DNA of 64,000 nucleotides from Roseivirga echinicomitans (GTDB lineage: Bacteria; Bacteroidota; Bacteroidia; Cytophagales; Cyclobacteriaceae): contig NZ_LRDB01000004.1 of NCBI RefSeq assembly GCF_001592935.1, positions 1 through 64,000 on the forward strand, read 5' to 3'. Position numbers and translations under genes: made by a program. Positions 27,937 through 38,700 of the stretch are shown piece after piece. The notes under the pieces are model-generated. The model was given only the letters and a program-made list of their open reading frames with translations. It was not told where the DNA came from and did no database searches. Each line of letters begins with the position of its first letter. Positions within the stretch are counted from its first letter, which is position 1.

Positions 27937-28902
27937 ATGCCCATACTTCCTTCCAAATACCAAGGCCCTCCATTCTTTTACCTCAATGGCCATTTTGAAA
28001 CCATTATTCCGAGCATAAGAAGAAAGGTAGTTGGCGTTACTTACGAAAGAGAAAGGATTGAAACCCCAGACGATGATTTTTTGGATATCGACTGGATTCG
28101 AAAAGGAAATAACCGATTATTGGTCGTGAGCCACGGGCTGGAAGGAGATTCAGGACGACATTACGTAACTGGCTTGGCAAAGCTTTTTGGTGAGAACGCT
28201 TGGGATATTTTGGCTTGGAACAACAGGACCTGTAGTGGAGAAATGAACCGCCAAAAGATTCTTTATCACCATGCTGCCAGCTACGACTTACGGACTGTCA
28301 TTGAACATGCCAACCAGAAGCACGGCTACAATCAAATCAGCCTCGTTGGTATTAGCATGGGGGGCGGGCAGACCTTACGTTACTTGGGGGAATCAGATTT
28401 TCCATTGCCAAAAAACGTGAAAGGCGCGGTGGCCATTAGTGCGCCCTGTTCTCTGATCGAAAGTGCAGCAACTTTAAACCTTAGGGTGAACAAGGTGTAT
28501 GAACAGAAATTCCTAGTAAAACTTAGAGAGAAGATCAAGAAGAAAGCACTTCAATTCCCTGAAATTGATGTAAGCCGAATGGATACTGTGAAAACGCTAA
28601 AGGAATTTGATAACTTGTATTCGGGACCCATCCACGGTTTTAAGGATGCGAAGGAGTTTTATGCGTTCTGCGACCCATATCCCTTCATTAAAAATATTGA
28701 AGTGCCCATTTTACTCATTAATGCACTGAACGACCCATTACTGGAAGGGGATTGTTACCCATATCAGTTGGCAGAAGAAATGCCAAACCTGTATTTAGAA
28801 ACCCCAAAAAGGGGAGGGCATGTAGGTTTTACGCTTGCTAAAAGTGAGTTCACCTATTCAGAACTCAGAGCCCTTGAGTTTTTGAATAAAGAGAAAGGTT
28901 AA
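27937..28902 (+). CDS. YheT-like alpha/beta hydrolase
   Basis: The 321-residue hydrolase of the YheT/ABHD family has FFYLNGHFETIIPSI at the N terminus, LLVVSHGLEGDSGRHYVTGLA (oxyanion region), WNNRTCSGEMN, the nucleophile elbow GISMGGGQTLRYLG, the Asp loop LLINALNDPLLEGDCYP, and a final GGHVGF carrying the catalytic His. This is a full Ser-Asp-His triad. It likely hydrolyses esters or thioesters in the cytoplasm; the substrate is unknown. Its stop codon overlaps that of the convergent SRPBCC gene. Confidence 0.88.
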   Translation: MPILPSKYQGPPFFYLNGHFETIIPSIRRKVVGVTYERERIETPDDDFLDIDWIRKGNNRLLVVSHGLEGDSGRHYVTGLAKLFGENAWDILAWNNRTCSGEMNRQKILYHHAASYDLRTVIEHANQKHGYNQISLVGISMGGGQTLRYLGESDFPLPKNVKGAVAISAPCSLIESAATLNLRVNKVYEQKFLVKLREKIKKKALQFPEIDVSRMDTVKTLKEFDNLYSGPIHGFKDAKEFYAFCDPYPFIKNIEVPILLINALNDPLLEGDCYPYQLAEEMPNLYLETPKRGGHVGFTLAKSEFTYSELRALEFLNKEKG

Positions 28903-29375
28903 ACAGAAAGCACCTGTTTCCATTTATTGGATTCTGCAAACTCCTTGATGACTTGGTTTCTTTTTTCAAGAAGCTTGAACATGTATTTTTCTAAAACAAT
29001 GCTGTCGAAGAGTCTTCCAATAATGCGAAGGGGAGAAGTGTAATAAAACTGATCTATCATTTGAGTTTGGCCATTAATAACTTCAAAATGATGTTCATGC
29101 TTGAATGATTTGAAAGCTCCACTTACCATTTCATCAACAAAGTAATTTGGGCTATTGACAGCAGTTATTTTTGAAGTCAGATTTTGAGTAATGCCAAAGT
29201 GTTTTGCTCGCCAAGTTACCGTTTCGTTTAACCCAATTAACCCTGAAGTTTTACCTGCGATTGCTCTTTCCTTGGTTTGAACTGTGGAGATTTGATGAAG
29301 ATCAATGCTTCTTGATAAGTCAAAACACCTTTGAATAGGAGCGTTAATAAGTGTTTTTATAATGATAATGGGCAT
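28899..29375 (-). CDS. SRPBCC (START-like) family protein
   Basis: A 158-residue product is read from the ATG at 29375 (MPIIIIKTLINAPIQRCFDL). A GTG at 29387 would add four residues. The opening strand-helix (INAPIQRCFDLSRS), the middle VTWRAKHFGITQNLTSKI and the late FYYTSPLRIIGRLFD fit the cell-division-inhibitor-like SRPBCC group that binds hydrophobic ligands. The length is usual for the family. Function is unknown. The stop codon overlaps the convergent hydrolase stop across a TTAA. Confidence 0.75.
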   Translation of the reverse strand: MPIIIIKTLINAPIQRCFDLSRSIDLHQISTVQTKERAIAGKTSGLIGLNETVTWRAKHFGITQNLTSKITAVNSPNYFVDEMVSGAFKSFKHEHHFEVINGQTQMIDQFYYTSPLRIIGRLFDSIVLEKYMFKLLEKRNQVIKEFAESNKWKQVLSV

Positions 29376-29430
29376 ATTTGGATTCACTTGGTTAATAATG
29401 AACCTTCAAAGAAGCAGGTGAATTAAGGAT

Positions 29431-30543
29431 TTAGGCTTCCGCTAATTTCTGATCGTATTTGCCTGTTCCCAGGTCATGCAATAAGCTAAAGTGACTTTTT
29501 AGAGCATCATAAAACGTCCTGTGTTGGTAATAAGGGATGTCGTATTTCTCGGCCGTTTCCTTTACGATTTTTGAGATAGCCCTATAATGCACATGGCAAA
29601 TGTTTGGGAAAAGATGGTGTTCAATTTGGAAGTTCAGTCCACCTACATACCAAGAAAACCAACGGCTGCCATTGGCAAAATTGGCGGTCGTTCTTAACTG
29701 ATGAATCGCCCAGTTATTCTCCATACTTCCTTCTGCATTTGGAAGAAAGAAATCAGTTTCTTCAATGACATGTGCAGGTTGGAAAATGAGTGCTAGGATA
29801 AGTCCTGAAATAAACTGCATCATTAAGAAACCAAGCATTACCTGCCACCAAGGTAAGTCTACAATAATGAGCGGTAAAACTACTGTGAGTGCGATGTAAC
29901 CTATTTTATTGACGGTCAGCCTCCAAATGGCTTTTCGTAAAGTAAGCCCTTGGCCTACCAATAGGTTCTTTTTGTTATAATCAATGAGTTGCTTAAAATC
30001 TTTGCTAAAAAGCCAGTTCAATGTGAGCAGTCCGTAAACAAACGGGGCATAGAACGCCTGAAATTTATATCCTTTTTTGCGTGGCTGACTAGGCGATAAA
30101 CGCATGACTGGATTCTCAAAGTCCTCATCAAAACCTTCTACATTGGTGAAAGAGTGGTGGAGTACATTGTGCTGAATTTTCCAGTTAATATGGTATGCGC
30201 CTAAAAAGTTGACCAAAAAACCGAAAATTTGATTGACACTTTTCTTGTTGGAATAAGCCCCGTGATTGGCATCGTGCATTACCGATAAGCCAATGCCAGA
30301 CATGCCCATACTCATCAAAAACCAGAGGCCCATCATAGGCCAAAAGCTATTAATGGTGCCAGAAAGTAATATGGCGAGGGGAATGAAGTATAGACAAACC
30401 ATGAAAGCAGTTTTTACCACCATGGTGGTGTTGGCCTGCTTAGAAATGTTGTTCTCTTTAAAATACCCGTTTACGTTTTTTCTCAGTTCGGTAACAAACT
30501 CGGGTCTGTCTTTTGTATTGAATTTGACAACGGGAGTTCTCAT
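29431..30543 (-). CDS. Membrane fatty acid desaturase
   Basis: The 370-residue membrane desaturase has three histidine boxes: H90-DAN-H94, H125-NVL-H129-H130, and QIEHHLFP with H309/H310. The Gln-containing third box is typical of front-end (acyl-lipid delta-5/delta-6-like) desaturases, though no cytochrome b5 domain is fused. Hydrophobic pairs lie near 44-88 and 212-254. It uses a di-iron centre and O2 to place a double bond in membrane acyl chains. A TACTTTTG -7 box lies about 22 bp upstream of the ATG, and a perfect 12-bp hairpin lies further upstream. Confidence 0.9.
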   Translation of the reverse strand: MRTPVVKFNTKDRPEFVTELRKNVNGYFKENNISKQANTTMVVKTAFMVCLYFIPLAILLSGTINSFWPMMGLWFLMSMGMSGIGLSVMHDANHGAYSNKKSVNQIFGFLVNFLGAYHINWKIQHNVLHHSFTNVEGFDEDFENPVMRLSPSQPRKKGYKFQAFYAPFVYGLLTLNWLFSKDFKQLIDYNKKNLLVGQGLTLRKAIWRLTVNKIGYIALTVVLPLIIVDLPWWQVMLGFLMMQFISGLILALIFQPAHVIEETDFFLPNAEGSMENNWAIHQLRTTANFANGSRWFSWYVGGLNFQIEHHLFPNICHVHYRAISKIVKETAEKYDIPYYQHRTFYDALKSHFSLLHDLGTGKYDQKLAEA

Positions 30544-30564
30544 ATTGATTCTTTTACTTTGCTA

Positions 30565-30572
30565 CAAAAGTA
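30565..30572 (-). promoter_or_regulatory. Predicted -7 box of the desaturase gene
   Basis: TACTTTTG on the minus strand matches TAnnTTTG. The nearest TTG upstream (30601-30603) is 28 bp away, which is long for a -33 element. Confidence 0.45.
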
Positions 30573-30622
30573 ATGCGAATTCAGTTGAGTTGTTGTCATT
30601 CAATTAAAGTTTTGATTATCGG

Positions 30623-30650
30623 TGAGTTCATTATTGAGATAATGAACTCA
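30623..30650. promoter_or_regulatory. Perfect 12-bp inverted repeat upstream of the desaturase gene
   Basis: The arms TGAGTTCATTAT and ATAATGAACTCA enclose TGAG. There is no T-run, so it is a weak terminator candidate for the upstream oxidase gene. It could equally be an operator controlling the desaturase gene about 80 bp away. Confidence 0.5.
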
Positions 30651-30684
30651 TTGATTCTCAATTAACTTTGAGTTTTCGATCTAT

Positions 30685-31884
30685 TCAGTCAAAGCGCTTT
30701 AAAGCCAAGTCTGAAATAGAATCACCAATGGATAGAGACGAGGTAGCTGCTGGAGATGGTGCATTACACACATTGATGGCCTTTTTAGTTTCTATGATCG
30801 AGAAGTCATCTAATAAACCGCCAGTTCTGTCACAGGCTTGTGCGCGAACACCCGCACCACCATCGATTAAGTCATCAGATTGAATTTCTGGAATCAATTT
30901 CTGTAAAGCTTTGGTAAATGCAGCTTTGCTAAAAGAACGGTACATTTCGCCAAAACCTGTTTTCCAATATTTCATGGCTACTTTTTGGAAGCCTGGCCAC
31001 ATGAGTGACTCGGCCAATTCACCCAAATGAATTTGAGATTTCTTGTATCCCTCGCGCCTAAAAGCCAAAACAGCATTAGGTCCCGCTTCAATTCCGCCTT
31101 TCATCATTCTGGTGAAATGAACGCCTAGGAAAGGGAAGTTTGGATCGGGAACGGGGTAAATCAAATGCTTTACTAAGTACTCTTTTTCTGGCTTCAGCTT
31201 AAAATACTCACCCCTAAAAGGGATGATTTTCAAGTCCACATCTTCAGAGGTTTTTCTGGCTATTTTATCAGAATACAATCCGCAGCAATTGATCACCAGT
31301 TTGGCCTCAAATGAACTGTCATCAGTAGAAACATTCGAATATTGACCTTGATCGGAGATCCCCGTTACTTTGGCATTCAACCTAATTTCTCCACCTAATG
31401 CTATGATTTTCTCACCGTACTTTTCGGCCACTAGTTTGTAATCAACAATGCCAGTGTAGGGAACATTTAAGGCAGCAATTCCTTTTACATGCGGTTCAAT
31501 TTCATTCATCTCCTCAACAGAGATTCTAGAAATCTTATCCAATCCGTTTTGTAAACCACGTTGATAGAGGTTTTCTAATAGGGGTTTTTGAAAGTCATCG
31601 GTGGCAACCACAATCTTCCCACATAGGTCGTAGGGAATACTTTCTTGATCGCAAAAATCAATCAGCATATGGTAGCCATTGATGCAGTTGGTAGCTTTTA
31701 AACTCCCCGGCTTATAGTATAAGCCGGAGTGAATTACACCACTATTATTACCTGTTTGATGTGCGGCTAGCGCTCCTTCTTTTTCAAGTAGAAGGAGTTT
31801 GAGGTTTGGCCTTTTCTTCAAAGTTTGATAGGCAGTAGCTAAGCCTACAATACCTCCTCCAATAACAATCACATCGAACTTCAT
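30685..31884 (-). CDS. lhgO: L-2-hydroxyglutarate oxidase
   Basis: The 399-residue FAD oxidoreductase has the dinucleotide-binding motif GGGIVGLATAYQ at 9-20, HQTGNNSGVIHSGLYYKPGS characteristic of LhgO, and a C-terminal GAGVRAQACDRTG...NAPSPAATSSL segment that closes over FAD. The length fits the family (about 400). It oxidises L-2-hydroxyglutarate, a by-product of promiscuous malate dehydrogenase, to 2-oxoglutarate, passing electrons to the respiratory chain or O2. It starts one base after the DUF3127 stop, forming a two-gene unit. Confidence 0.9.
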   Translation of the reverse strand: MKFDVIVIGGGIVGLATAYQTLKKRPNLKLLLLEKEGALAAHQTGNNSGVIHSGLYYKPGSLKATNCINGYHMLIDFCDQESIPYDLCGKIVVATDDFQKPLLENLYQRGLQNGLDKISRISVEEMNEIEPHVKGIAALNVPYTGIVDYKLVAEKYGEKIIALGGEIRLNAKVTGISDQGQYSNVSTDDSSFEAKLVINCCGLYSDKIARKTSEDVDLKIIPFRGEYFKLKPEKEYLVKHLIYPVPDPNFPFLGVHFTRMMKGGIEAGPNAVLAFRREGYKKSQIHLGELAESLMWPGFQKVAMKYWKTGFGEMYRSFSKAAFTKALQKLIPEIQSDDLIDGGAGVRAQACDRTGGLLDDFSIIETKKAINVCNAPSPAATSSLSIGDSISDLALKRFD

Positions 31885-31885
31885 A

Positions 31886-32275
31886 TTAGAATGGTAAATC
31901 GTCTGAACTATCGCTGTTTAACCAATCTGGCTCATCATTGGCCGAGGGTGGAGGAGGTGTATTCCCGCTCGACTGTGGTGCAGCGCTTTGACCAGCAGAT
32001 TCTGGCGTAATTCTCCAAGCTTGCAAAGAGTTGAAATATTTCACCTGTCCTTGCGCGTCCGTCCATTTTCTTCCTTTTAGGTTGAAACTCACGTTTACAG
32101 TTTGGTTAGGTTTGAAGCTGTCCAAAAGATCACATTTGTCTTGAATGGCTTCAAACTTCACATACTCAGGATATTGTGGGTTTTCAGCAAACTCTACGAC
32201 AAACTCTCTTTTCTTGAAAGAGGCAGACACTTGTTGGGTTGGAAATATTTCGAGGAGTTTAGCTTTGAGTTCCAT
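31886..32275 (-). CDS. DUF3127 domain protein
   Basis: The 129-residue protein starts MELKAKLLEIFPTQQVSASF and carries the DUF3127 core (KREFVVEFAENPQYPEYVKF, then VNVSFNLKGRKWTD). An acidic Ser/Pro-rich tail ends DEPDWLNSDSSDDLPF. The core resembles a single-strand DNA-binding OB fold, and the acidic LPF tail resembles the protein-interaction tip of SSB proteins, so a DNA-binding role is plausible but unproven. It is the first gene of a unit with lhgO. Confidence 0.8.
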   Translation of the reverse strand: MELKAKLLEIFPTQQVSASFKKREFVVEFAENPQYPEYVKFEAIQDKCDLLDSFKPNQTVNVSFNLKGRKWTDAQGQVKYFNSLQAWRITPESAGQSAAPQSSGNTPPPPSANDEPDWLNSDSSDDLPF

Positions 32276-32497
32276 TTTCTAAATTTTGCTCAAAACAATT
32301 GATTAAATGATCAAGATGCAAATGGAAAGGCCAAGTTTAATTATTCATCTCACGTTTTTTTTTACGTAATCGATAACCCTAACTTAGGTAGTGTGTTACT
32401 TGATTGGATGTTTTTCAGGTCTTAATTTAAACTTATCTCATAAAAAGAGGCATATTTAAAGTTCATATAAGAGATTACTGCTAAAGGAAGAATTAAA

Positions 32498-35400
32498 TTG
32501 AGGAGCTTATTTCTAACTTTTTTTGGGTTTGTCTGTCTCGCTTTTTCAGCAAGCGGCCAAGTGACTACAGAAGGTACTGACTTCTGGTTTGGCTTTATGG
32601 AAAATGTTTTAGACCAGACCAGCGGAATCGAAATATATATCAGTTCAAATGAGACCACTAAAGTAACTGTGGCGATACCCCTCAAAGCATTCACAAAATC
32701 CGTCACCGTAGTTCCGTCTGCTTCAACCCGTATTGAAATTCCCTTGGAATACATGCCAAGGGATGAAGATTTATTTGATTTTGGCATCCATATTACCTCT
32801 GATCAAGCAATTTCAGTATATGCATTGAATAAGAAAGAGCATAGTGCTGATGCGGCAGTTATCCTACCAACTCCAGCATTGGGAAGTGAATATTATGTTT
32901 TTGCCCATAGAGAGCCGCCAGGTGATGGGACGGGATTTGACTTAGAGTCTGAATTATTGATTGTGGCTACCGAAGATGGAACGGAAGTGGAAGTTACAAC
33001 CTCAGTGGATTCTTGGGGGAATTTTAAAAAAGGAGTGCCTCGCACAATTACCCTGAACAGGGGGCAAACTTATCAAATAAAATCAGAAAAGGACCTGAGT
33101 GGGACTTATATCAGAACAAAAGGGGAGAGCGCAGGAGCCTGTAAGAATATTGCGGTTTTTGGAGGGAATAAATTCACCAATCTTGGAGGATGCGGGCAAT
33201 TTCATGACCATCTCTATGAGCAAATGTTTCCGGTCGATACCTGGGGAAAGAAATTTCTGTTTGTTCCCTATGAGACAAGGAGAGGGGGGGATATGATCAA
33301 AATAATAGCTGCTCAGGATGATACCGAAATTGCTATATCATTTCAAAATACTATAAAATTAAATGCAGGTGAAGTTTACACAAATAAAGCCCTAGAGCGC
33401 ATTAGGATAATTTCTGCCAACAAACCTATTAGTGTGGCCCAGTTTAGTAGAAGCCAGGAATGTGATGGTATTGAAGACTTGCATGCAGATCCTTTTATGA
33501 TTGTTTTGAGTCCATTAGAACAGAGTATAAAATCGATTACTTTTAATGCATTTGAAGTCGAGTATATAAGTGATTATTACCTAACACTTGTGGCTGAAAT
33601 TAAGAATGTAAAAAACATAAAATTAGATGATCAGGATATTACAAATAAGTTTGTACCCTTTGGCGATGTGGCTTTTGCCTCGTTGCGTATAGCTCAAGGG
33701 AACCACACCCTAATTGCTCCGAATGGTGTGATTGCCTATGTTTATGGTTATGGTGATAAGGAGTCTTTTGGCTACTCGGCTGGAACTAGTTTGGACAAGA
33801 TTAAAGCAGAGTTGATTTTGAATGATGCCACCATTGCCCTTATCGATGAAGAAGGCTGTGTCAACTCAGAGATTGATTTTAGTTTTGAAGTTCAAAACCA
33901 ATCGAGTAGAGTGACTCGGTATAATATTTTTGATTGGCATTTTGGAGATGGATCTGTAGTTACGGGTGAAAACCCAATTCATACCTATACAAACCCAGGT
34001 ACCTATGATGTGACTTTAATCGCCTCAAACGGAGAGGCAGGCTGTGGTTCGTCAGAGACTTTTTCCAAGCATGTAATCATTAGAAATGTTGATGTAGAAT
34101 TAGTAGTTGGCCCTCAATCGGTATGTCCTGAAGTAGAGGATGTAGAATATTCTGTTCAAGGTGGGGAGGGGAATACGTATCAATGGGAAATCAGCAATGG
34201 AAGTTCGTTCACAGTCGATTCCCCTTCAGGAGATAAGGTTTTGGTGGATTGGGGGATGACAAACCCAGATGCCTTCCTTAAGGTAACCCCCTATAATAAT
34301 TTAGGCTGTAAAGGAGATGCAATTACCTATGCAGTAAATATCAATAATGTGCTTGAACCCGCAATACCTGAGTCAAACGTTATTTTTGCCAGTCAAGCTT
34401 GTGTAAATACGGCAGAAGGGATTATTTATTACACTCCACAAACCAACGGATCCATTTATGAATGGTACATCGATGGAGGTCATTTTGTAAACGGAAGTAA
34501 TGTAGGTAATGAAGTAAGTGTTATCTGGGATAGACTTGGTGCAGGACAGGTTTGGTATATGGAATCAAATCCTTTGATTGACGACTGTGCTGGTGTATCT
34601 GCTCCACTAAATGTAACCATCTATCCTGAACTCAAAGCAAGCCCAACCATAACAGATATTTCATGTAGTGGGCGCTTAGATGGCTCAATTGAGCTTATGA
34701 TTTCTGGGGGAAGACCTGGGACTTATGATGTGATATGGGATAATGGAGATACAGGGCTATCAATTTCCGGCTTGGCTGCAGGTGATTACGAGGCCACGAT
34801 TACCGATGCCGCTGGCTGTCAGTTGGTGGTGTCCTACACCATTGTGGAACCAGCTCTGTTGACCATTGCAAATTCTGAAATATTACCTGTGAGATGCTTT
34901 CAAGAAAACAACGGAAGCATTACACTTGATATACTTGGAGGAACTCCTAATGCCCAAGGTAACTACACTTTACAAGTGATTGGTGAGCATTTCAATGAGA
35001 CATTTAATACAAATATGGCTACAAATCTTCCTGCTGGTGACTTTACTATTACTGTAACAGACAGTAGAGGTTGCCAAACTTCCAGACAATATACTGTAGC
35101 CGAACCGCCTGCCTTAGCACCGCTTCTCGAATCATTTATCAATGAGCCGATATGTCCGCAGGCATCTGATGGAATGACTTTTATTGAAGCCAAGGGAGGT
35201 ATACCAGATTACCAATTCTATTGGAGTAACCAACCATCGGTAAACACGCAAGAAGGTACTAACTTTTCCAAGGGGACATATAATCTAAGAATTGTAGACG
35301 CCAATGGCTGCGAAACTATGATGGACTTTGATGTGGTGGAGCGATTGCCTAAAATTTTCATTCCAAACGCTTTTAGTCCTAACAATGATGGCGTTAACGA

Positions 35401-35629
35401 TGTGTTTGAACCAATAACGGACTGCGATCTAGCCTATAGCATGCAAGTTTTTAATCGTTGGGGCGAAATAATATTTTCTAAGGAAGGAAAAGGCTCGGGT
35501 TGGGACGGAAGCTTTAAAGGAGAAAAGGTACAAGACGGGCAGTATAGTTATGTCGTTTTTTATGCTGGATTGGTAAACGGAGTTGGTTTCGAAGAAACAA
35601 GAAGAGGCTCCTTCAAGCTTTTTCGTTAA
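32498..35629 (+). CDS. T9SS type B surface protein with IgGFc-binding-like, PKD and SprB-like domains (tandem copy 1)
   Basis: The 1043-residue secreted protein has a signal peptide (FLTFFGFVCLAFSASGQ), an IgGFc-binding-like N-terminal region (TEGTDFWFGFMEN...GGCGQFHDHLYEQMFP) to about residue 440, a PKD domain (FDWHFGDGSVVTGENPIHTY), two further Ig-like parts, SprB-like repeats (DISCSGRLDGSIELMISGG...), and the type B T9SS sorting domain (KIFIPNAFSPNNDGVNDVF...GQYSYVVFY). The start is TTG at 32498, or ATT at 32492 (better spaced from AAAGGAAG); the first ATG would remove the signal peptide. A 7-G run lies at 33284-33290. The next gene is a same-length paralogue. It is likely an exposed adhesin or matrix protein. 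Confidence 0.88.
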   Translation: MRSLFLTFFGFVCLAFSASGQVTTEGTDFWFGFMENVLDQTSGIEIYISSNETTKVTVAIPLKAFTKSVTVVPSASTRIEIPLEYMPRDEDLFDFGIHITSDQAISVYALNKKEHSADAAVILPTPALGSEYYVFAHREPPGDGTGFDLESELLIVATEDGTEVEVTTSVDSWGNFKKGVPRTITLNRGQTYQIKSEKDLSGTYIRTKGESAGACKNIAVFGGNKFTNLGGCGQFHDHLYEQMFPVDTWGKKFLFVPYETRRGGDMIKIIAAQDDTEIAISFQNTIKLNAGEVYTNKALERIRIISANKPISVAQFSRSQECDGIEDLHADPFMIVLSPLEQSIKSITFNAFEVEYISDYYLTLVAEIKNVKNIKLDDQDITNKFVPFGDVAFASLRIAQGNHTLIAPNGVIAYVYGYGDKESFGYSAGTSLDKIKAELILNDATIALIDEEGCVNSEIDFSFEVQNQSSRVTRYNIFDWHFGDGSVVTGENPIHTYTNPGTYDVTLIASNGEAGCGSSETFSKHVIIRNVDVELVVGPQSVCPEVEDVEYSVQGGEGNTYQWEISNGSSFTVDSPSGDKVLVDWGMTNPDAFLKVTPYNNLGCKGDAITYAVNINNVLEPAIPESNVIFASQACVNTAEGIIYYTPQTNGSIYEWYIDGGHFVNGSNVGNEVSVIWDRLGAGQVWYMESNPLIDDCAGVSAPLNVTIYPELKASPTITDISCSGRLDGSIELMISGGRPGTYDVIWDNGDTGLSISGLAAGDYEATITDAAGCQLVVSYTIVEPALLTIANSEILPVRCFQENNGSITLDILGGTPNAQGNYTLQVIGEHFNETFNTNMATNLPAGDFTITVTDSRGCQTSRQYTVAEPPALAPLLESFINEPICPQASDGMTFIEAKGGIPDYQFYWSNQPSVNTQEGTNFSKGTYNLRIVDANGCETMMDFDVVERLPKIFIPNAFSPNNDGVNDVFEPITDCDLAYSMQVFNRWGEIIFSKEGKGSGWDGSFKGEKVQDGQYSYVVFYAGLVNGVGFEETRRGSFKLFR

Positions 35630-35713
35630 TCCTTTTTTATAGAATAATGTCACATGACAGCGGAGGAATGCGAGGAAAAAACGCCATATTTATAGCCTTT
35701 AAGACTACTTATA

Positions 35714-38700
35714 TTGAAAAAGTTAACGCTGAGGAGCCTAATCCTAACTTTTTTTGGACTACTATCTATTGCCTTATCGGCAAATGCCCAAGTAACTACT
35801 GAGGGCAGAGATTTCTGGTTTGGTTTTATGGAGAACCTTGTAGAGCCAACAACTAGTATTGAAATCTATATCAGTACAGAAAAAACCGCAGCAGTATCTA
35901 TTTTGACGCCAAAAGGCACTCTTAATATATCCGTTACAGTAGCCCCTGGGGTTTCTAAAAAAGTAGTGCTCCCTTTAAACCTTATGCCTTTAGCGGAAGG
36001 TAAATTTGGCTTCGGCATTCATGTCACTTCTGATAATCCCATTTCATTATATGCATTGAATAAAAAGCAATATAGCGCAGATGCGGCTGTAATATTACCT
36101 ACTCCAGCCTTGGGGAATGAATATTATGTGGTGGCGCATATGGAGCCTCCGGGTGATATAGAACCTAGTTCTAGAGAGTCGGAATTCTTGGTGGTGGCTT
36201 CTGAGGACAATACTGAGATCGAAATAACGCCCACAGGCAATACCTATAATGGTTGGTTAAAAGGTGTTCCTCAGGTCATTGTATTGAACGCTGGCGAAAC
36301 CTATCAAGTTAAATCGAATGAAGATTTAAGTGGCTCTTATGTGCGTACAGTAAGTCAAAACACCTCCGACTGTAAGAATATTGCTGTTTTTGGAGGGAAT
36401 GTATTTACCAATGTGGGGGGCTGTGGGCCGGCTAGAGATCACTTGTATGAGCAAATGTTTCCGGTTTCCACTTGGGGGAAGAATTTTCTTTTTGTACCCT
36501 ATGAGACACGGAAAGGGGGAGATTATGTAAAGATCATCGCTTCTGAAAATGATACGAGAGTGGTGATTTCCAAGATGTCTCAAACACTTATCCTTCAGGC
36601 GGGGGAGGTAAAAATTTTTAGTCCACTTGATGGAGTGAGAACTATTTCGGCAGATAAACCCATTACGGTGGCCCAGTTTAGCCGAAGTCAAGAGTGCGAC
36701 AATGTTCCAGGTGATCCTTTTATGATCATTGTTAGTCCTTTGGAACAAAGGATTAAGTCAGTAACCTTTAATGCCTTCGTAGTTCAAAACATTGATCGTT
36801 ATTATCTTACACTTATAACTGCGAGTGATGCCGTTAAAGATGTGGTTTTGGATGGAGTTGATATAACAAATCAATTCAAAACTGAAGGCGATGCAGCTTA
36901 TGCATCTTTGAATATTTCTCAAGGCAATCATAGATTGACCGCCCCTGAAGGCGTAATCGCTTATGTTTATGGTTATGGAGATGTGGAATCTTTTGGTTAT
37001 TCAGCCGGAGCCAGCCTTGAAAATCTCAATGCGCAACTTTTGTTAGCAGATGCCAATCTCAATATTATTGCCGATGAAGGCTGTTTGAATTCAGCTATTG
37101 ATTTTAAAATTCAGTTTGAAACCGTACCGGGTGAAGACCCTCTTTATACGGTCTTCGATTGGCATTTCGGGGATGGCACAACTGCCACGGGAAAAGAAGT
37201 AAACCATACCTATACGGAGCCCGATGACTATGTCATCAGAGTAATTGCTTCTAATGGGGAGGGTAGCTGTGGTAACTCAGAAGTTTTTACTAAGCAGGTT
37301 ACTATTTTAGAAGTGGAGGCCACTGAAATCATAGGCCCACAGTCGGTTTGCCCAGATGTTCAATTTATAGATTATTCTGTAGTAGGTGCTGAAGGAAATA
37401 CCTATGAATGGATTGTATCTACTGGTGATGGGCAGATAACAAGCGGACAGGGAACCGATAAGGTTCAAGTTTCTTGGGGGACATCAAATGACAATGCATT
37501 TTTACAAGTAATACCTCGAAACGCTCTTGGCTGTATTGGTGATACACTAGAAATTCCAGTGAAAATCAATAAAGAACTTACTCCTCCATTGCCAGTTGGT
37601 CCTGCCGATGTTTGCTATACGGATTATCAAGAGGTCACTTATTCTACTCCTCAAACTAATGGTGCAGTATACACTTGGGAAGTAGAGGGAGGGACTTTTG
37701 TAAATGGAATAAATACAGGAAACGAAGTAAAAGTAAAGTGGGATGGAGTGGGGACTGGTAAGAGAATTAGATTTTTAGAATCAAACCCCTTAGTGCCAGA
37801 TTGTAATGGTTATTCAGAATACCTAAACGTGGTGGTTTACTCAGAAATTAAGCCAGTAGCCAGTATCACTAATATTTCTTGTTTTGGCTTAACCGATGGG
37901 GTCATTGAACTGACGGTGAGAGGTGGTAAACCAGGGGACTATACCGCTATTTGGGACAATGGAATGACAGGGCTTTCTATTGCTGGACTAACGGCTGGTA
38001 ATTATGAAGCTACTATCACAGATGCTGCGGGTTGTGAAATTATTGAAACCTACACGATAATAGAACCAGCGCAATTGACCATTTCCGATAGTGCAGTTTT
38101 ACCAGTAAGGTGTTTTCAGGAAAGCAATGGAAGTATCACCTTAGAGATTACTGGTGGAACTCCTAACTCCCAAGGTCTGTATTCAATTAATGTGGTAGGG
38201 GCTAATTTCGACAAAACTTATAATACAGCTATGATCACGGATTTACCTGCGGGCGGTTATGCCGTGACAGTCACGGATGCCAATGGCTGTAAAACCTCAA
38301 GTGTATATACAATAACAGAACCACCAGCTTTAGAGCCTTTCTTGGAGTCTTTTCTTAATTCTCCAATTTGCCCTCAAGCCACAAACGGAACAACCTACAT
38401 TGAAGCCATAGGGGGTACGCCAGACTATCAATTCTATTGGAGCAATAAACCAACACAGGATTCGCAAGAAGGAAGCGATTTCTCTCAAGGCGCTTACTCA
38501 CTGACCATTAGAGATGCCAACGGTTGCGAAACAGTAATGGATTTTGATGTGGAAGAGCGCTTCCCCAAAATTTTCATTCCAAATGCCTTCAGCCCTAATA
38601 ATGACGATTTTAATGATGAGTTTAAACCTGTCACTGATTGTAATCTTCAATACAGTATGCAAATATTTAATAAATGGGGAGAAATAATATTCTCAACCGA

